Shown one piece after another: positions 5,210-12,435 of a stretch of DNA of 13,236 bases. This DNA comes from Clostridia bacterium (GTDB lineage: Bacteria; Bacillota; Clostridia; Christensenellales; CAG-138). The stretch covers positions 1-13,236 of the forward strand of contig JAEDJH010000043.1 in NCBI GenBank assembly GCA_016296415.1, given 5' to 3'. The notes below the pieces were generated by a model, which worked only from the letters and a program-made list of their open reading frames with translations, ran no database searches and was not told the origin of the DNA. The position numbers and the translations under genes were made by a program. The first letter of the stretch is position 1; each line of letters begins with the position of its first letter.

Positions 5210-5955
5210 CAACACCCGAAGGCGGTCTTAATTACAACACCGGGGACGAACCCGAACGGGCGGAATATGCAGGGGCATCCTCTTCCCTGCCGGAATACTC
5301 CGCCGCTCAGCCAACCTACATAAACGTGCCCCGCTCCGTGCTTATCCCGAAGCGCCTGTTCGACATTGTTTTTTCGGCGCTGGGCATTGCGGTGCTTGCC
5401 CTGCCCATACTGATAATCGGCATAATAATAATGCTCGACTCAAAAGGCGGTATGTTCTTCCGCCAGAAAAGGGTGGGCAGATACGGGCGTGAATTTTTGA
5501 TATTCAAGCTGCGCACGATGCGAAAGGACGCCGACTCCATAGGCAATCAGCTTACCCTCGGGAACAGCGACGCACGCATAACCAAGATCGGCGGAGCGCT
5601 CCGCAAGCTGAAGATCGACGAGCTGCCCCAGCTTATCAACATCCTTATCGGCGACATGAGCTTTGTCGGTCCCCGTCCCGAGGTGCCGAGGTACGTAAAG
5701 CTCTATACCGACGAGCAATGGCAGGTGCTTTCCGTGCGCCCGGGCATAACGGGCAACGCCTCCATAATATACTGCGACGAAAGCGAGCTTTTGGGTGCCG
5801 CGGATGACCCCGAAAGCCTCTATGTAGATGAAATACTGCCGAAAAAGGCGATACTCGGCATTGAATACATACGGAACATGAGCCTGCTTTTGGATATAAA
5901 GCTGCTGTTCAAAACGTTCTCGTGCCTTTTTTGCCGCAAAGCTCCGAGGAGCTGA
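5206..5955 (+). CDS. Undecaprenyl-phosphate sugar phosphotransferase (initiating transferase)
   Basis: A 249-residue member of the bacterial sugar transferase family (WcaJ/PglC type), which moves a sugar-1-phosphate from a nucleotide sugar to undecaprenyl phosphate on the inner membrane face and so starts repeat-unit synthesis. KRLFDI (49-54) precedes one membrane helix (about 55-76). The catalytic domain then shows FFRQKRVGRYGREFLIFKLRTM, LKIDELPQL (D138-E139), GDMSFVGPRPEVP (PRPE at 156-159) and VRPGITGNA, all intact. There is no multi-span N-terminal region as in WbaP. A polar N-terminal extension of about 45 residues with four tyrosines is unusual. The GTG start follows AAAGGA (5192-5197). 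First gene of the cluster; the sugar used cannot be read from the sequence. Confidence 0.93.
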   Translation: MTTPEGGLNYNTGDEPERAEYAGASSSLPEYSAAQPTYINVPRSVLIPKRLFDIVFSALGIAVLALPILIIGIIIMLDSKGGMFFRQKRVGRYGREFLIFKLRTMRKDADSIGNQLTLGNSDARITKIGGALRKLKIDELPQLINILIGDMSFVGPRPEVPRYVKLYTDEQWQVLSVRPGITGNASIIYCDESELLGAADDPESLYVDEILPKKAILGIEYIRNMSLLLDIKLLFKTFSCLFCRKAPRS

Positions 5956-5966
5956 CCCATACCGCC

Positions 5967-7085
5967 ATGAAACGACTGCTCGTAATTGCCAACTCCTTCG
6001 ATGCCGGCGGCGCCGAAACCTTCCTCATGAAGCTGTTTCGGAGGATAGACCGCAGCAAATACGTTTTTGACTTTCTGGTATCCGTCCCCGACGGCAAGGG
6101 CGGAGAGGGGCTGTATCTTGACGAAATGCACTCCCTCGGCGGACGCACGTTCACCGTGCCGATGAAGCTCAGGCACCCCGTAAAATGCTTCCGTGCGGTT
6201 AAACGCATCGTCAGGGAAAACGGCTATGAATACGTTCTGCGCCTGTCGCAGCAGTCACTCGCCGCACTTGACCTTTTAGCCGCCAAATGCGGAGGCGCAC
6301 GGGTGCTCGCAATGCGCTCCACGAGTGCGGGACTTGACGGCGGCACGCTGTTTAAGCTGATAAACTTCCTGTTTTCGCCGCTTCCCCGCATGATACCGAC
6401 GGTAAAGCTCGCACCGAGCGAAAACGCCGCCGAGCGCACCTTCGGAAGGGGCTGTGTAAAAAACGGCAAAGCGCATATACTCCGTAACGGACTTGATTTT
6501 GACGACTACGCTTATTCCCCCGGCACGGCACGGCGCATACGGGACGAGCTTTCGCTCGGCGAACGCCCCGTGCTCGGGCATATAGGACGCTTCAGCCCCG
6601 AGAAAAATCATCGGTTTTTGCTCGAGTGCTTTTCGGAGCTGAAAAAGCTCACACCCGACGCCGCATTGGTGCTGGTAGGTTCTGGACCGCTGTTTGAGGA
6701 TACCAAAGCCCTTGCAAAGCAGCTCGGCATATATGACGACTGCCGCTTTTTGGGACAGAGGACGGACGTGCCGGAGCTGTTTTCGGCGTTCGACGCTGTG
6801 GCTCTCCCCTCCCTTTATGAGGGAATGCCCAACGTCATAATCGAGGCGCAGGCGGCGGGACTTCGCAGTCTTGTATCCGACACCGTCACCCGTGAGGCGA
6901 ATATAACGGGTCTTGTCGAATATTTGCCGCTTGAGGGCGGCGCAGGCGAATGGGCAGGGGCGGTAAATGAGATTTTCCGGCAAAGCTCCGCTTTCGGCAG
7001 AGCGGATACCCGTGACCGCTTCATCGCTGCGGGCTACGGCACCGAGAGCGTGCTGAACGAATTTATAAGCCTTATCTTCGGATAG
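5967..7085 (+). CDS. GT4-family glycosyltransferase
   Basis: A 372-residue GT-B fold glycosyltransferase, family GT4, predicted to add a sugar from a nucleotide donor to the lipid-linked precursor at the cytoplasmic membrane. The N-terminal acceptor domain begins MKRLLVIANSFDAGGAETF (glycine-rich loop at 13-15). The donor domain starts around GHIGRFSPEKNH (204-215) and contains LVGSGPL, FLGQRTDVPEL and the donor-binding ExxxxxxxE motif (E285 and E293, in EGMPNVIIE). The ATG at 5967 is preferred over an in-frame GTG at 5922 because homology begins there and GAGGAG lies at 5946-5951, although its spacing is long. It starts 11 bases after the sugar-transferase stop. It is the only committed glycosyltransferase in the cluster; linkage and sugar unknown. 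Confidence 0.92.
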   Translation: MKRLLVIANSFDAGGAETFLMKLFRRIDRSKYVFDFLVSVPDGKGGEGLYLDEMHSLGGRTFTVPMKLRHPVKCFRAVKRIVRENGYEYVLRLSQQSLAALDLLAAKCGGARVLAMRSTSAGLDGGTLFKLINFLFSPLPRMIPTVKLAPSENAAERTFGRGCVKNGKAHILRNGLDFDDYAYSPGTARRIRDELSLGERPVLGHIGRFSPEKNHRFLLECFSELKKLTPDAALVLVGSGPLFEDTKALAKQLGIYDDCRFLGQRTDVPELFSAFDAVALPSLYEGMPNVIIEAQAAGLRSLVSDTVTREANITGLVEYLPLEGGAGEWAGAVNEIFRQSSAFGRADTRDRFIAAGYGTESVLNEFISLIFG

Positions 7086-7108
7086 CTTGGGAGGAAACGC
7101 CGCAGAAG

Positions 7109-8692
7109 ATGGCAGAGAAGGGCGCAACGAAAAACAGCAAGATAAGACACGGCTTTGAAACACTGCTGCTGGTCGTGTTCTTTTTGTATGTTATCGTGCA
7201 GGCGCTTTTCAACGAGAACGAGGATCTCGTAATAATACCCAACGCCGTTATGCTTTTGTTCTTCGTGCTGTCCGTCATGCACCTTTTTATGGGCGCAAAG
7301 TTTGAATTCGGGCCGCACATCATATTCACGGGGCTTTTCCTCGTAATATGCGTTTTGTCTAGCATTTGGGCGATACGACCCGATATGTCGTCCGTCCAGT
7401 GCTCCACGCTTTTCAAGCTGTGGCTGATGCTCATATTCGTTTTCAACGTTCTGTACCAGACGAAAAAGCTCGATTTGTTCCCCATTGCGCTGCTCGTCAG
7501 CAGCCTTGTCATGTGCGTATATCTGCTTTTGGTTTACGGTCCGTCGGAATACATCACAATGCTTTCCGAGGGTGACAGGCTGGGCGGCGAGGTCGCAAAC
7601 GAAAACTCGATAGGGCTGATGGCGTCCAACGCCTGCCTTATATGCTTCTATTACGGGATGCTGCTTAATAAAAGGCGCTTTTACCTGCTTCTCCCCCTGC
7701 CGCTTCTGACCGTTGCGGCGTCGGGCAGCCGAAAGGCTCTCGTAATGGTCATATTCTCGTTTATAATGATGTATCTTCTCAAGCCCAGGGAGAAGGGCAA
7801 CAAGCGTGCGTTCATAAGGGGCATACTCGGCGCAATAATTGCAGTATCCGTTTTCTTTTTAGTGCTGCAGCTTCCGATGTTTGACCTTGTGAAGGAGCGA
7901 ATGGAATCGTTTTTCAACATATTCGGCGATTCCTCGCAGGTTGACAACTCGACTATGCTCCGGCTTAAAATGATCGAGGCAGGCTGGGAGGTTTTCCTGC
8001 AAAACCCCTTCACGGGCGTAGGTATCGGCAACAGCTACATTTTCGTTTTTGAATACACGGGCCAATATTACTACACCCACAACAACTATATTGAGCTGCT
8101 TTCGAGCGTCGGTCTGTTCGGCACGCTGTTTTACTATGCGTCGTACATCTATCTGCTTGTAAAGCTCCTCAAGCGTGTGAAAAAGCGTGAGCCGCTCGTG
8201 CTGCTTTCGCTGTGCATGATAGTGATGACGCTCGTCGAGGACTTTGCCCTGGTTTCGTATTATTCAAAGAGCACCTTTTTGGAGCTTGCGTTTTATTTTC
8301 TCGTGGTAAGGGCGCTTTATGCCAATGATGCGGAGGCGGAAAGGGCAGCATACGATGCGGAGCACCCGTTGGTATCCCCCTTTATCAAGCGTTCCGAAGC
8401 GACCTTCGCCGCACCCGTGCCGATAAAATCGCAGCTTAAAAACCTCGGCGGCTTCGATCCGGAGGCTTTGTTCGGCAATGCGCCGTTCTTTATAAACGAG
8501 GCGCTCTCGTCCGACGATAGCTCCGGCCCGAGACTTGAGTTTGAGCCGCCGCAAATGTCGGTGGAAATGATAAACGCCCTTGTGAACGAGTTCGTGCCGC
8601 CGGAGAACGCCGACGGCGAACGGCCCGCCCCTGAGGATACTGCGCCCGACGGCAGTGCGGAGGAAGAAGGGAAAGACCTTGACGGAAAGTAA
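7109..8692 (+). CDS. Wzy polymerase / O-antigen ligase-family membrane protein
   Basis: A 527-residue multi-pass membrane protein with about ten or more hydrophobic segments up to residue 404. The large loop has GVGIGNSY and THNNYIELLSSVGLFG (H324), the histidine-containing signature of the Wzy_C/O-antigen ligase superfamily, which polymerises repeat units or attaches polysaccharide on the outer membrane face. In this context it is most likely the Wzy polymerase, though a ligase cannot be excluded. Residues about 405-527 form a long, polar, acidic, probably disordered tail with two amphipathic patches (FGNAPFFINEAL and MSVEMINALVNEFVPP), not part of the usual family. GGGAGG (7089-7094) precedes the ATG with a rather long 14-base spacing. 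The gene overlaps the flippase start by 14 bases. Confidence 0.88.
   Translation: MAEKGATKNSKIRHGFETLLLVVFFLYVIVQALFNENEDLVIIPNAVMLLFFVLSVMHLFMGAKFEFGPHIIFTGLFLVICVLSSIWAIRPDMSSVQCSTLFKLWLMLIFVFNVLYQTKKLDLFPIALLVSSLVMCVYLLLVYGPSEYITMLSEGDRLGGEVANENSIGLMASNACLICFYYGMLLNKRRFYLLLPLPLLTVAASGSRKALVMVIFSFIMMYLLKPREKGNKRAFIRGILGAIIAVSVFFLVLQLPMFDLVKERMESFFNIFGDSSQVDNSTMLRLKMIEAGWEVFLQNPFTGVGIGNSYIFVFEYTGQYYYTHNNYIELLSSVGLFGTLFYYASYIYLLVKLLKRVKKREPLVLLSLCMIVMTLVEDFALVSYYSKSTFLELAFYFLVVRALYANDAEAERAAYDAEHPLVSPFIKRSEATFAAPVPIKSQLKNLGGFDPEALFGNAPFFINEALSSDDSSGPRLEFEPPQMSVEMINALVNEFVPPENADGERPAPEDTAPDGSAEEEGKDLDGK
8659..8681 (+). promoter_or_regulatory. Ribosome binding site selecting a TTG start
   Basis: AAGGGA (8667-8672), with GGAGG just upstream (8659-8663), is placed 6 bases before TTG at 8679. 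An earlier in-frame GTG at 8655 has no Shine-Dalgarno before it. This supports a TTG start and a 14-base overlap with the preceding gene, so the flippase is probably translated by coupling to the polymerase. Confidence 0.65.
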
Positions 8693-10217
8693 GGACAGGC
8701 AAATAATTCTCAACATAGCGATGTCGCTCCTGCTGCAGATCGTTTCCGTGGTATGCGCCTTCATCGTCCCGAGGCTTATCCTGCACGCCTACGGCTCCGA
8801 GGTCAACGGGCTGATAGTTTCCGTTACGCAGTTCCTTTCGTACATAACGCTGCTTGAGGGCGGCATTGGCGGCGTGCTGAGGCACGTTCTTTACAGGCCG
8901 CTTGCCGAGGACGACAACTTCGGCATGAGCGCGGCGGTGAACGCCGGCAAACGCTTTTTCCGTTCGGTCGGCTTCTGCTTCATGGGCTACATGGCGGTGC
9001 TTGCCGTTACGTATCCGCTTTTTTCCGAAAGCCCGTTCGATTTCCTCTCCACCGCCTCAATGGTGCTGATAATCGGCGTAAGCACCCTGCTTCAATATTT
9101 TTTCGCCACGCCCTACACCGTGCTGCTTCACGCCGCACAGCGAAGATATGTCACATACACGTTTGAGATACTCGCCCTGCTTCTCAACACCCTGGCAACG
9201 GTGGTTCTGATACGGCTCGGTGCGTCCGCACACGTTGTAAAGCTTGCAAGTGCGGCGGTATTTGCGCTGCGCCCGCTGCTTCTGACGGTTTACATAAGGC
9301 GGCATTACCGCATCGACAGGGCGGCGGACGGCGGCAGGCAGCTTCTTGCAAAGCGCTGGCACGGACTGAGCCAGCACGTTGCGTTCTTCCTGCACAGCAA
9401 CACGGGCGTTGCGGTGCTTACGCTCGTCTCGAGGGATTTGAAATACGTTTCGGTCTATTCCGTTCATGCGCTCGTTATAACCGCCCTTAACAAGCTGACG
9501 ACAATAATCCATGCCGACTTCGAGGCGACCTTCGGCAACAGGCTCGCCCTCGGCAGGCATGATGAGCTGAAAAGCACCTATAAACTGTACGATTTTATAA
9601 TCCACTTCGTCGGAGGGATACTTTTCACCGCAGCGGCGCTGCTGATAAGCTCCTTTGTCGGGGTATATGTCGGGGAGGTTTCGGACACAAGCTATCACTA
9701 TCCGCTGTTTGCGGCGCTTTTGGTGGCGGCGGAGGGCGTATATTGCCTGCGCCTTCCTTCACAGGCGATGGTCGTCGCCTCGGGCAGCTTCAAGCAGACG
9801 GAGCTTGCGGCATGGTTTGAGGTGGGCATAAACGTGGTGCTTTCCGTTGTGCTTTTGAAAATAACGGGCATTGCCGGCGTTGCGCTGGGTTCGCTCGCTG
9901 CGATGGCGTTCCGCCTTGTCACGCACACGGTCTTTGTCCAAAAAAACCTGCTCGGGTTCGGGGTCGGCTACTATGTAAAGCGGTATGCCGTCACGCTCGC
10001 TTCGGCGGCGGCAGGGGTATTGCTTTCGGGGCTTTTGGGCGGGGCTGAAATTCACGGCTTCGGCGGCTGGATACTCCGTGCGATACCCGTGACGGCCATC
10101 GTTTCGGCGGCGTTTTTTATCGGCAATATCGCTGCGTACCCGAGCGAGATGAAGTCGCTTTTTAAGCGCATATCGGGCATAATCAAAAAAAATCGGAAAA
10201 CGGGGAGGGCTGAATGA
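8679..10217 (+). CDS. Wzx-like polysaccharide flippase
   Basis: A 512-residue membrane protein with about 12-14 hydrophobic segments, resembling the polysaccharide transporter (MOP/MATE superfamily) flippases that turn undecaprenyl-linked repeat units to the outer face. The N-terminal pattern SLLLQIVSVVCAFIVPRLILHAYGSEVNGLIVSVTQFLSYITLLEGGIGG is characteristic of Gram-positive Wzx proteins: a first helix, a PRLIL segment, then a YGSEVNGL loop. The C terminus is lysine-rich (GIIKKNRKTGRAE). TTG at 8679 is taken as the start on ribosome-binding-site grounds; with GTG at 8655 the protein would have 520 residues. Its stop overlaps the next ATG as ATGA. With the sugar transferase and Wzy it completes the core of a Wzx/Wzy pathway. 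No Wzz-type chain-length protein is encoded nearby. Confidence 0.9.
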   Translation: MTESKDRQIILNIAMSLLLQIVSVVCAFIVPRLILHAYGSEVNGLIVSVTQFLSYITLLEGGIGGVLRHVLYRPLAEDDNFGMSAAVNAGKRFFRSVGFCFMGYMAVLAVTYPLFSESPFDFLSTASMVLIIGVSTLLQYFFATPYTVLLHAAQRRYVTYTFEILALLLNTLATVVLIRLGASAHVVKLASAAVFALRPLLLTVYIRRHYRIDRAADGGRQLLAKRWHGLSQHVAFFLHSNTGVAVLTLVSRDLKYVSVYSVHALVITALNKLTTIIHADFEATFGNRLALGRHDELKSTYKLYDFIIHFVGGILFTAAALLISSFVGVYVGEVSDTSYHYPLFAALLVAAEGVYCLRLPSQAMVVASGSFKQTELAAWFEVGINVVLSVVLLKITGIAGVALGSLAAMAFRLVTHTVFVQKNLLGFGVGYYVKRYAVTLASAAAGVLLSGLLGGAEIHGFGGWILRAIPVTAIVSAAFFIGNIAAYPSEMKSLFKRISGIIKKNRKTGRAE

Positions 10218-11530
10218 TAAAGGTCATATATGAGGACAACCACCTTCTGGTCGTCGAAAAGCCCCCGAATATGCCCGTGCAGCCCGACGCATCGCACGAC
10301 AGCGATATGCTCGGGGAGCTGAAGGCATATATAAAGGAAAAATACAATAAGCCGGGCGAGGTCTATCTCGGTCTGGTACACCGGCTTGACCGTCCCGTCG
10401 GGGGCGTTATGGTCTTTGCCCGAACCTCCAAGGCGGCGGCAAGGCTTACGGCGGCATTCAAGTCAAAGTCCGCAAAAAAACGCTATGCCGCCATCGTCAC
10501 GGGCGAACCGCCGAAAAGCGGACGGCTTTCGGATTGGCTTTTAAGGGACGAGGCAAAAAACACCACCCGCACCGTACCCGAGGGAACGGCGGACGCAAAG
10601 CCGGCGGAGCTTGATTTTTACCGCATTGCGAAAAAAAACGGGCTTACGCTCGCCGATATATCGCTCCTTACCGGCAGGCATCACCAGATACGGGTGCAGC
10701 TAAGCTCACGGGGCGCCGCACTTTGGGGCGATCAGCGGTACAATCCTTCGGCGGTACCCGGGCAGCAGATAGCGCTCTGGGCGTATTCTTTGGAGATAGA
10801 GCATCCCACGCAGAAGATACCGATGCGCTTCATCAGTCTGCCCTCCGGCGGCGCATGGGCGCAGTTTGAAACGGAGCTTAAAGGGCTGATGGTCGGGGTA
10901 AAGCTCGCCTATGCCGACGAGGAAATTTTGATCGCCGACAAGCCTTACGGTCTTGAGGTCACGGACGTGACGGAGGAGGCCGACGACACGCTCGAAGCAA
11001 GGCTGCTTTCGGGCTTTTCAAGCGTTTACCCCGTGCATCGCATAGACGCAACGACAACGGGGCTGGTGCTTTTTGCCCGAAGCGAGGAAGCATACCAACG
11101 GCTGGACGCCGCAATGCGTGACGGGCGCATGAAAAAATATTATCGCTGCACCGTAAAGGGGCGCATGGCAAAGGAAAGCGGAAGCCTTCTCTCCTACGGC
11201 GTGAAGGACGCCGAGCGGGGCTATATGCAGGTGTTCGACAGCGAGGTTACCGGCTCAAAGCCGATGCTGCTCAATTACCGCACGCTGAGCTTTGACAAAA
11301 AAAGCGGCACGAGCGAGCTTGAGGTGGAGCTTATCACCGGACGCACGCACCAGATACGCTCGCAGCTTGCCCACGTCGGCTGCCCGATAATCGGGGACGA
11401 CAAATACGGCGACAGGGAATTTAACAGGCAGCTCAAATGCAGGCGGATACGCCTCAGATCATATAAGTTGGAGCTGACGTACGGCGGCAAAACGCTCTCC
11501 GTTACGGCAGACGACACGGACGGGAGATAA
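10214..11530 (+). CDS. Tandem two-domain RluA-family pseudouridine synthase
   Basis: A 438-residue protein made of two complete RluA-type pseudouridine synthase domains, enzymes that isomerise uridine in rRNA or tRNA. Domain 1 (about 1-220) has YEDNHLLVVEKP, HRLDRPVGG with catalytic D59, and GRHHQIRVQL. Domain 2 (about 228-435) has YADEEILIADKP, HRIDATTTG with catalytic D278, and GRTHQIRSQL. Neither domain has an S4 RNA-binding domain. Usual family members carry one such catalytic domain and are about half this length, so this is a fusion or duplication; the domains are clearly diverged from each other. All three signature motifs are intact in both, so both could be active. The ATG overlaps the flippase stop (ATGA) and has GGGGAGGG (10202-10209) before it. 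RNA targets cannot be read from the sequence. Confidence 0.9.
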   Translation: MIKVIYEDNHLLVVEKPPNMPVQPDASHDSDMLGELKAYIKEKYNKPGEVYLGLVHRLDRPVGGVMVFARTSKAAARLTAAFKSKSAKKRYAAIVTGEPPKSGRLSDWLLRDEAKNTTRTVPEGTADAKPAELDFYRIAKKNGLTLADISLLTGRHHQIRVQLSSRGAALWGDQRYNPSAVPGQQIALWAYSLEIEHPTQKIPMRFISLPSGGAWAQFETELKGLMVGVKLAYADEEILIADKPYGLEVTDVTEEADDTLEARLLSGFSSVYPVHRIDATTTGLVLFARSEEAYQRLDAAMRDGRMKKYYRCTVKGRMAKESGSLLSYGVKDAERGYMQVFDSEVTGSKPMLLNYRTLSFDKKSGTSELEVELITGRTHQIRSQLAHVGCPIIGDDKYGDREFNRQLKCRRIRLRSYKLELTYGGKTLSVTADDTDGR

Positions 11531-11532
11531 CC

Positions 11533-11643
11533 ATGGAAGGCAGAAAATCAAGGCTTGCGGTGAAAATACTGGCGATCGTTCTTGCGGCGCTGTTCATAAT
11601 CGGCGTGTTCATCGGCGTAATATCGCTGATAATATCCGCATAA
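11533..11643 (+). CDS. 36-residue single-span membrane peptide
   Basis: A small ORF of 36 codons, starting MEGRKSRLAVKILAIV: a positively charged N terminus (R4, K5, R7, K11) followed by about 24 hydrophobic residues to the end, with a G24-xxx-G28 helix-packing motif. It should insert as one transmembrane helix with its N terminus inside. GGGAG (11522-11526) is 6 bases before the ATG, which starts 2 bases after the pseudouridine synthase stop; tatD follows 15 bases after its TAA. The good ribosome binding site, tight spacing and clean topology argue for a real gene. The function is unknown; such peptides often regulate membrane partners, but none can be named. Confidence 0.65.
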   Translation: MEGRKSRLAVKILAIVLAALFIIGVFIGVISLIISA

Positions 11644-11658
11644 GTCAAGGGGGATGCC

Positions 11659-12435
11659 ATGCAGCTTTTTGACACACACATACACCTTGCCGACGAGCGT
11701 TTCGACGGCGACAGGCAGCTAATAGCCGCCGCCCTGCCCGACGAAGGCGTTGGGCTTGCGGTCGAGGCGTGCTGTGACATACGCACCGCCGACGGCTGTA
11801 TCGCCCTTGCGGAAAGCTATCCGCATATCTACACCTCGGCAGGGACGCATCCGCACGAGGCGGAAAGCATGACGAGCGGGCATCTTCTCACGCTTGAAAA
11901 GCTGCTTTCTCACGAAAAGGTGGTTGCCGTGGGCGAGATAGGGCTCGACTACCACTACGACTTTTCCCCGAGGGAGATACAAAAAAGGCGCTTTGCCGAG
12001 CAGCTTGAGCTGGCGTGCGCCCTCAAAAAGCCCGTTATACTGCATATCCGTGAGGCGTTCGGGGACGCAATGGATATATTAAACGCCCATCGGGGGCGGC
12101 TTTCCGGCGGCGTTATGCACTGCTTTTCCGGAAGCTATGAGATCGCCCGTGAGTGCGTGGATATGGGGCTTTACATCGCCTTCGGCGGCGCACTTACCTT
12201 CTCAAACGCAAGAAAGCTCGTCGAGGCGGCGGAAAAGCTGCCCCTTGACCGCATAGTGATCGAAACGGACTGCCCCTACATGACGCCCGTTCCCCACAGG
12301 GGCAAGCGCAATCAGCCGTCATACGTCCGGCTCGTTGCGGAGCGCCTTGCCCAAATAAAGGGCATAGCCCCTGACGAGGCGGCAAAAATCACGTTCAACA
12401 ACGCATTGGAGCTGTTCAACATACATGGAAACTGA
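11659..12435 (+). CDS. TatD-family metal-dependent deoxyribonuclease
   Basis: A 258-residue TIM-barrel amidohydrolase-superfamily protein, the usual TatD length. Metal ligands expected for the family are all visible: H7 and H9 (FDTHIHL), E93 (GEIGLDYHYD), H129 (ILHIREA), H154 (GVMHCFSG) and D204 (ETDCPYMTPVPHRGKRNQP). Family members are Mg/Mn-dependent 3'-5' exonucleases linked to DNA repair or to clearance of nucleic acid ends, and possibly to processing of D-aminoacyl tRNA. AAGGGGG (11647-11653) precedes the ATG. The stop lies inside the next gene, with an 11-base overlap. In many Bacillota tatD sits near other RNA or DNA maintenance genes, as here. Confidence 0.93.
   Translation: MQLFDTHIHLADERFDGDRQLIAAALPDEGVGLAVEACCDIRTADGCIALAESYPHIYTSAGTHPHEAESMTSGHLLTLEKLLSHEKVVAVGEIGLDYHYDFSPREIQKRRFAEQLELACALKKPVILHIREAFGDAMDILNAHRGRLSGGVMHCFSGSYEIARECVDMGLYIAFGGALTFSNARKLVEAAEKLPLDRIVIETDCPYMTPVPHRGKRNQPSYVRLVAERLAQIKGIAPDEAAKITFNNALELFNIHGN

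Noticed and set aside
5922..5966. Upstream GTG start for the GT4 glycosyltransferase
   Set aside because: It has no ribosome binding site, overlaps the sugar-transferase gene, and adds 15 residues ahead of the conserved MKRLLVIANS beginning.
6276..7163. A 295-codon open frame on the minus strand over the GT4 gene
   Set aside because: It is antisense to an intact glycosyltransferase with all its motifs. The composition is shadow-like and no family is recognisable.
8655..8678. GTG start for the flippase
   Set aside because: No Shine-Dalgarno precedes it, whereas TTG at 8679 has AAGGGA at 6-base spacing. The extra eight residues are Lys/Arg-rich and not family-like.
9057..9698. A 213-codon open frame on the minus strand over the flippase gene
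   Set aside because: It is rich in Arg, Gln and Tyr, with no domain or ribosome binding site, and lies entirely inside a convincing multi-span membrane protein gene.
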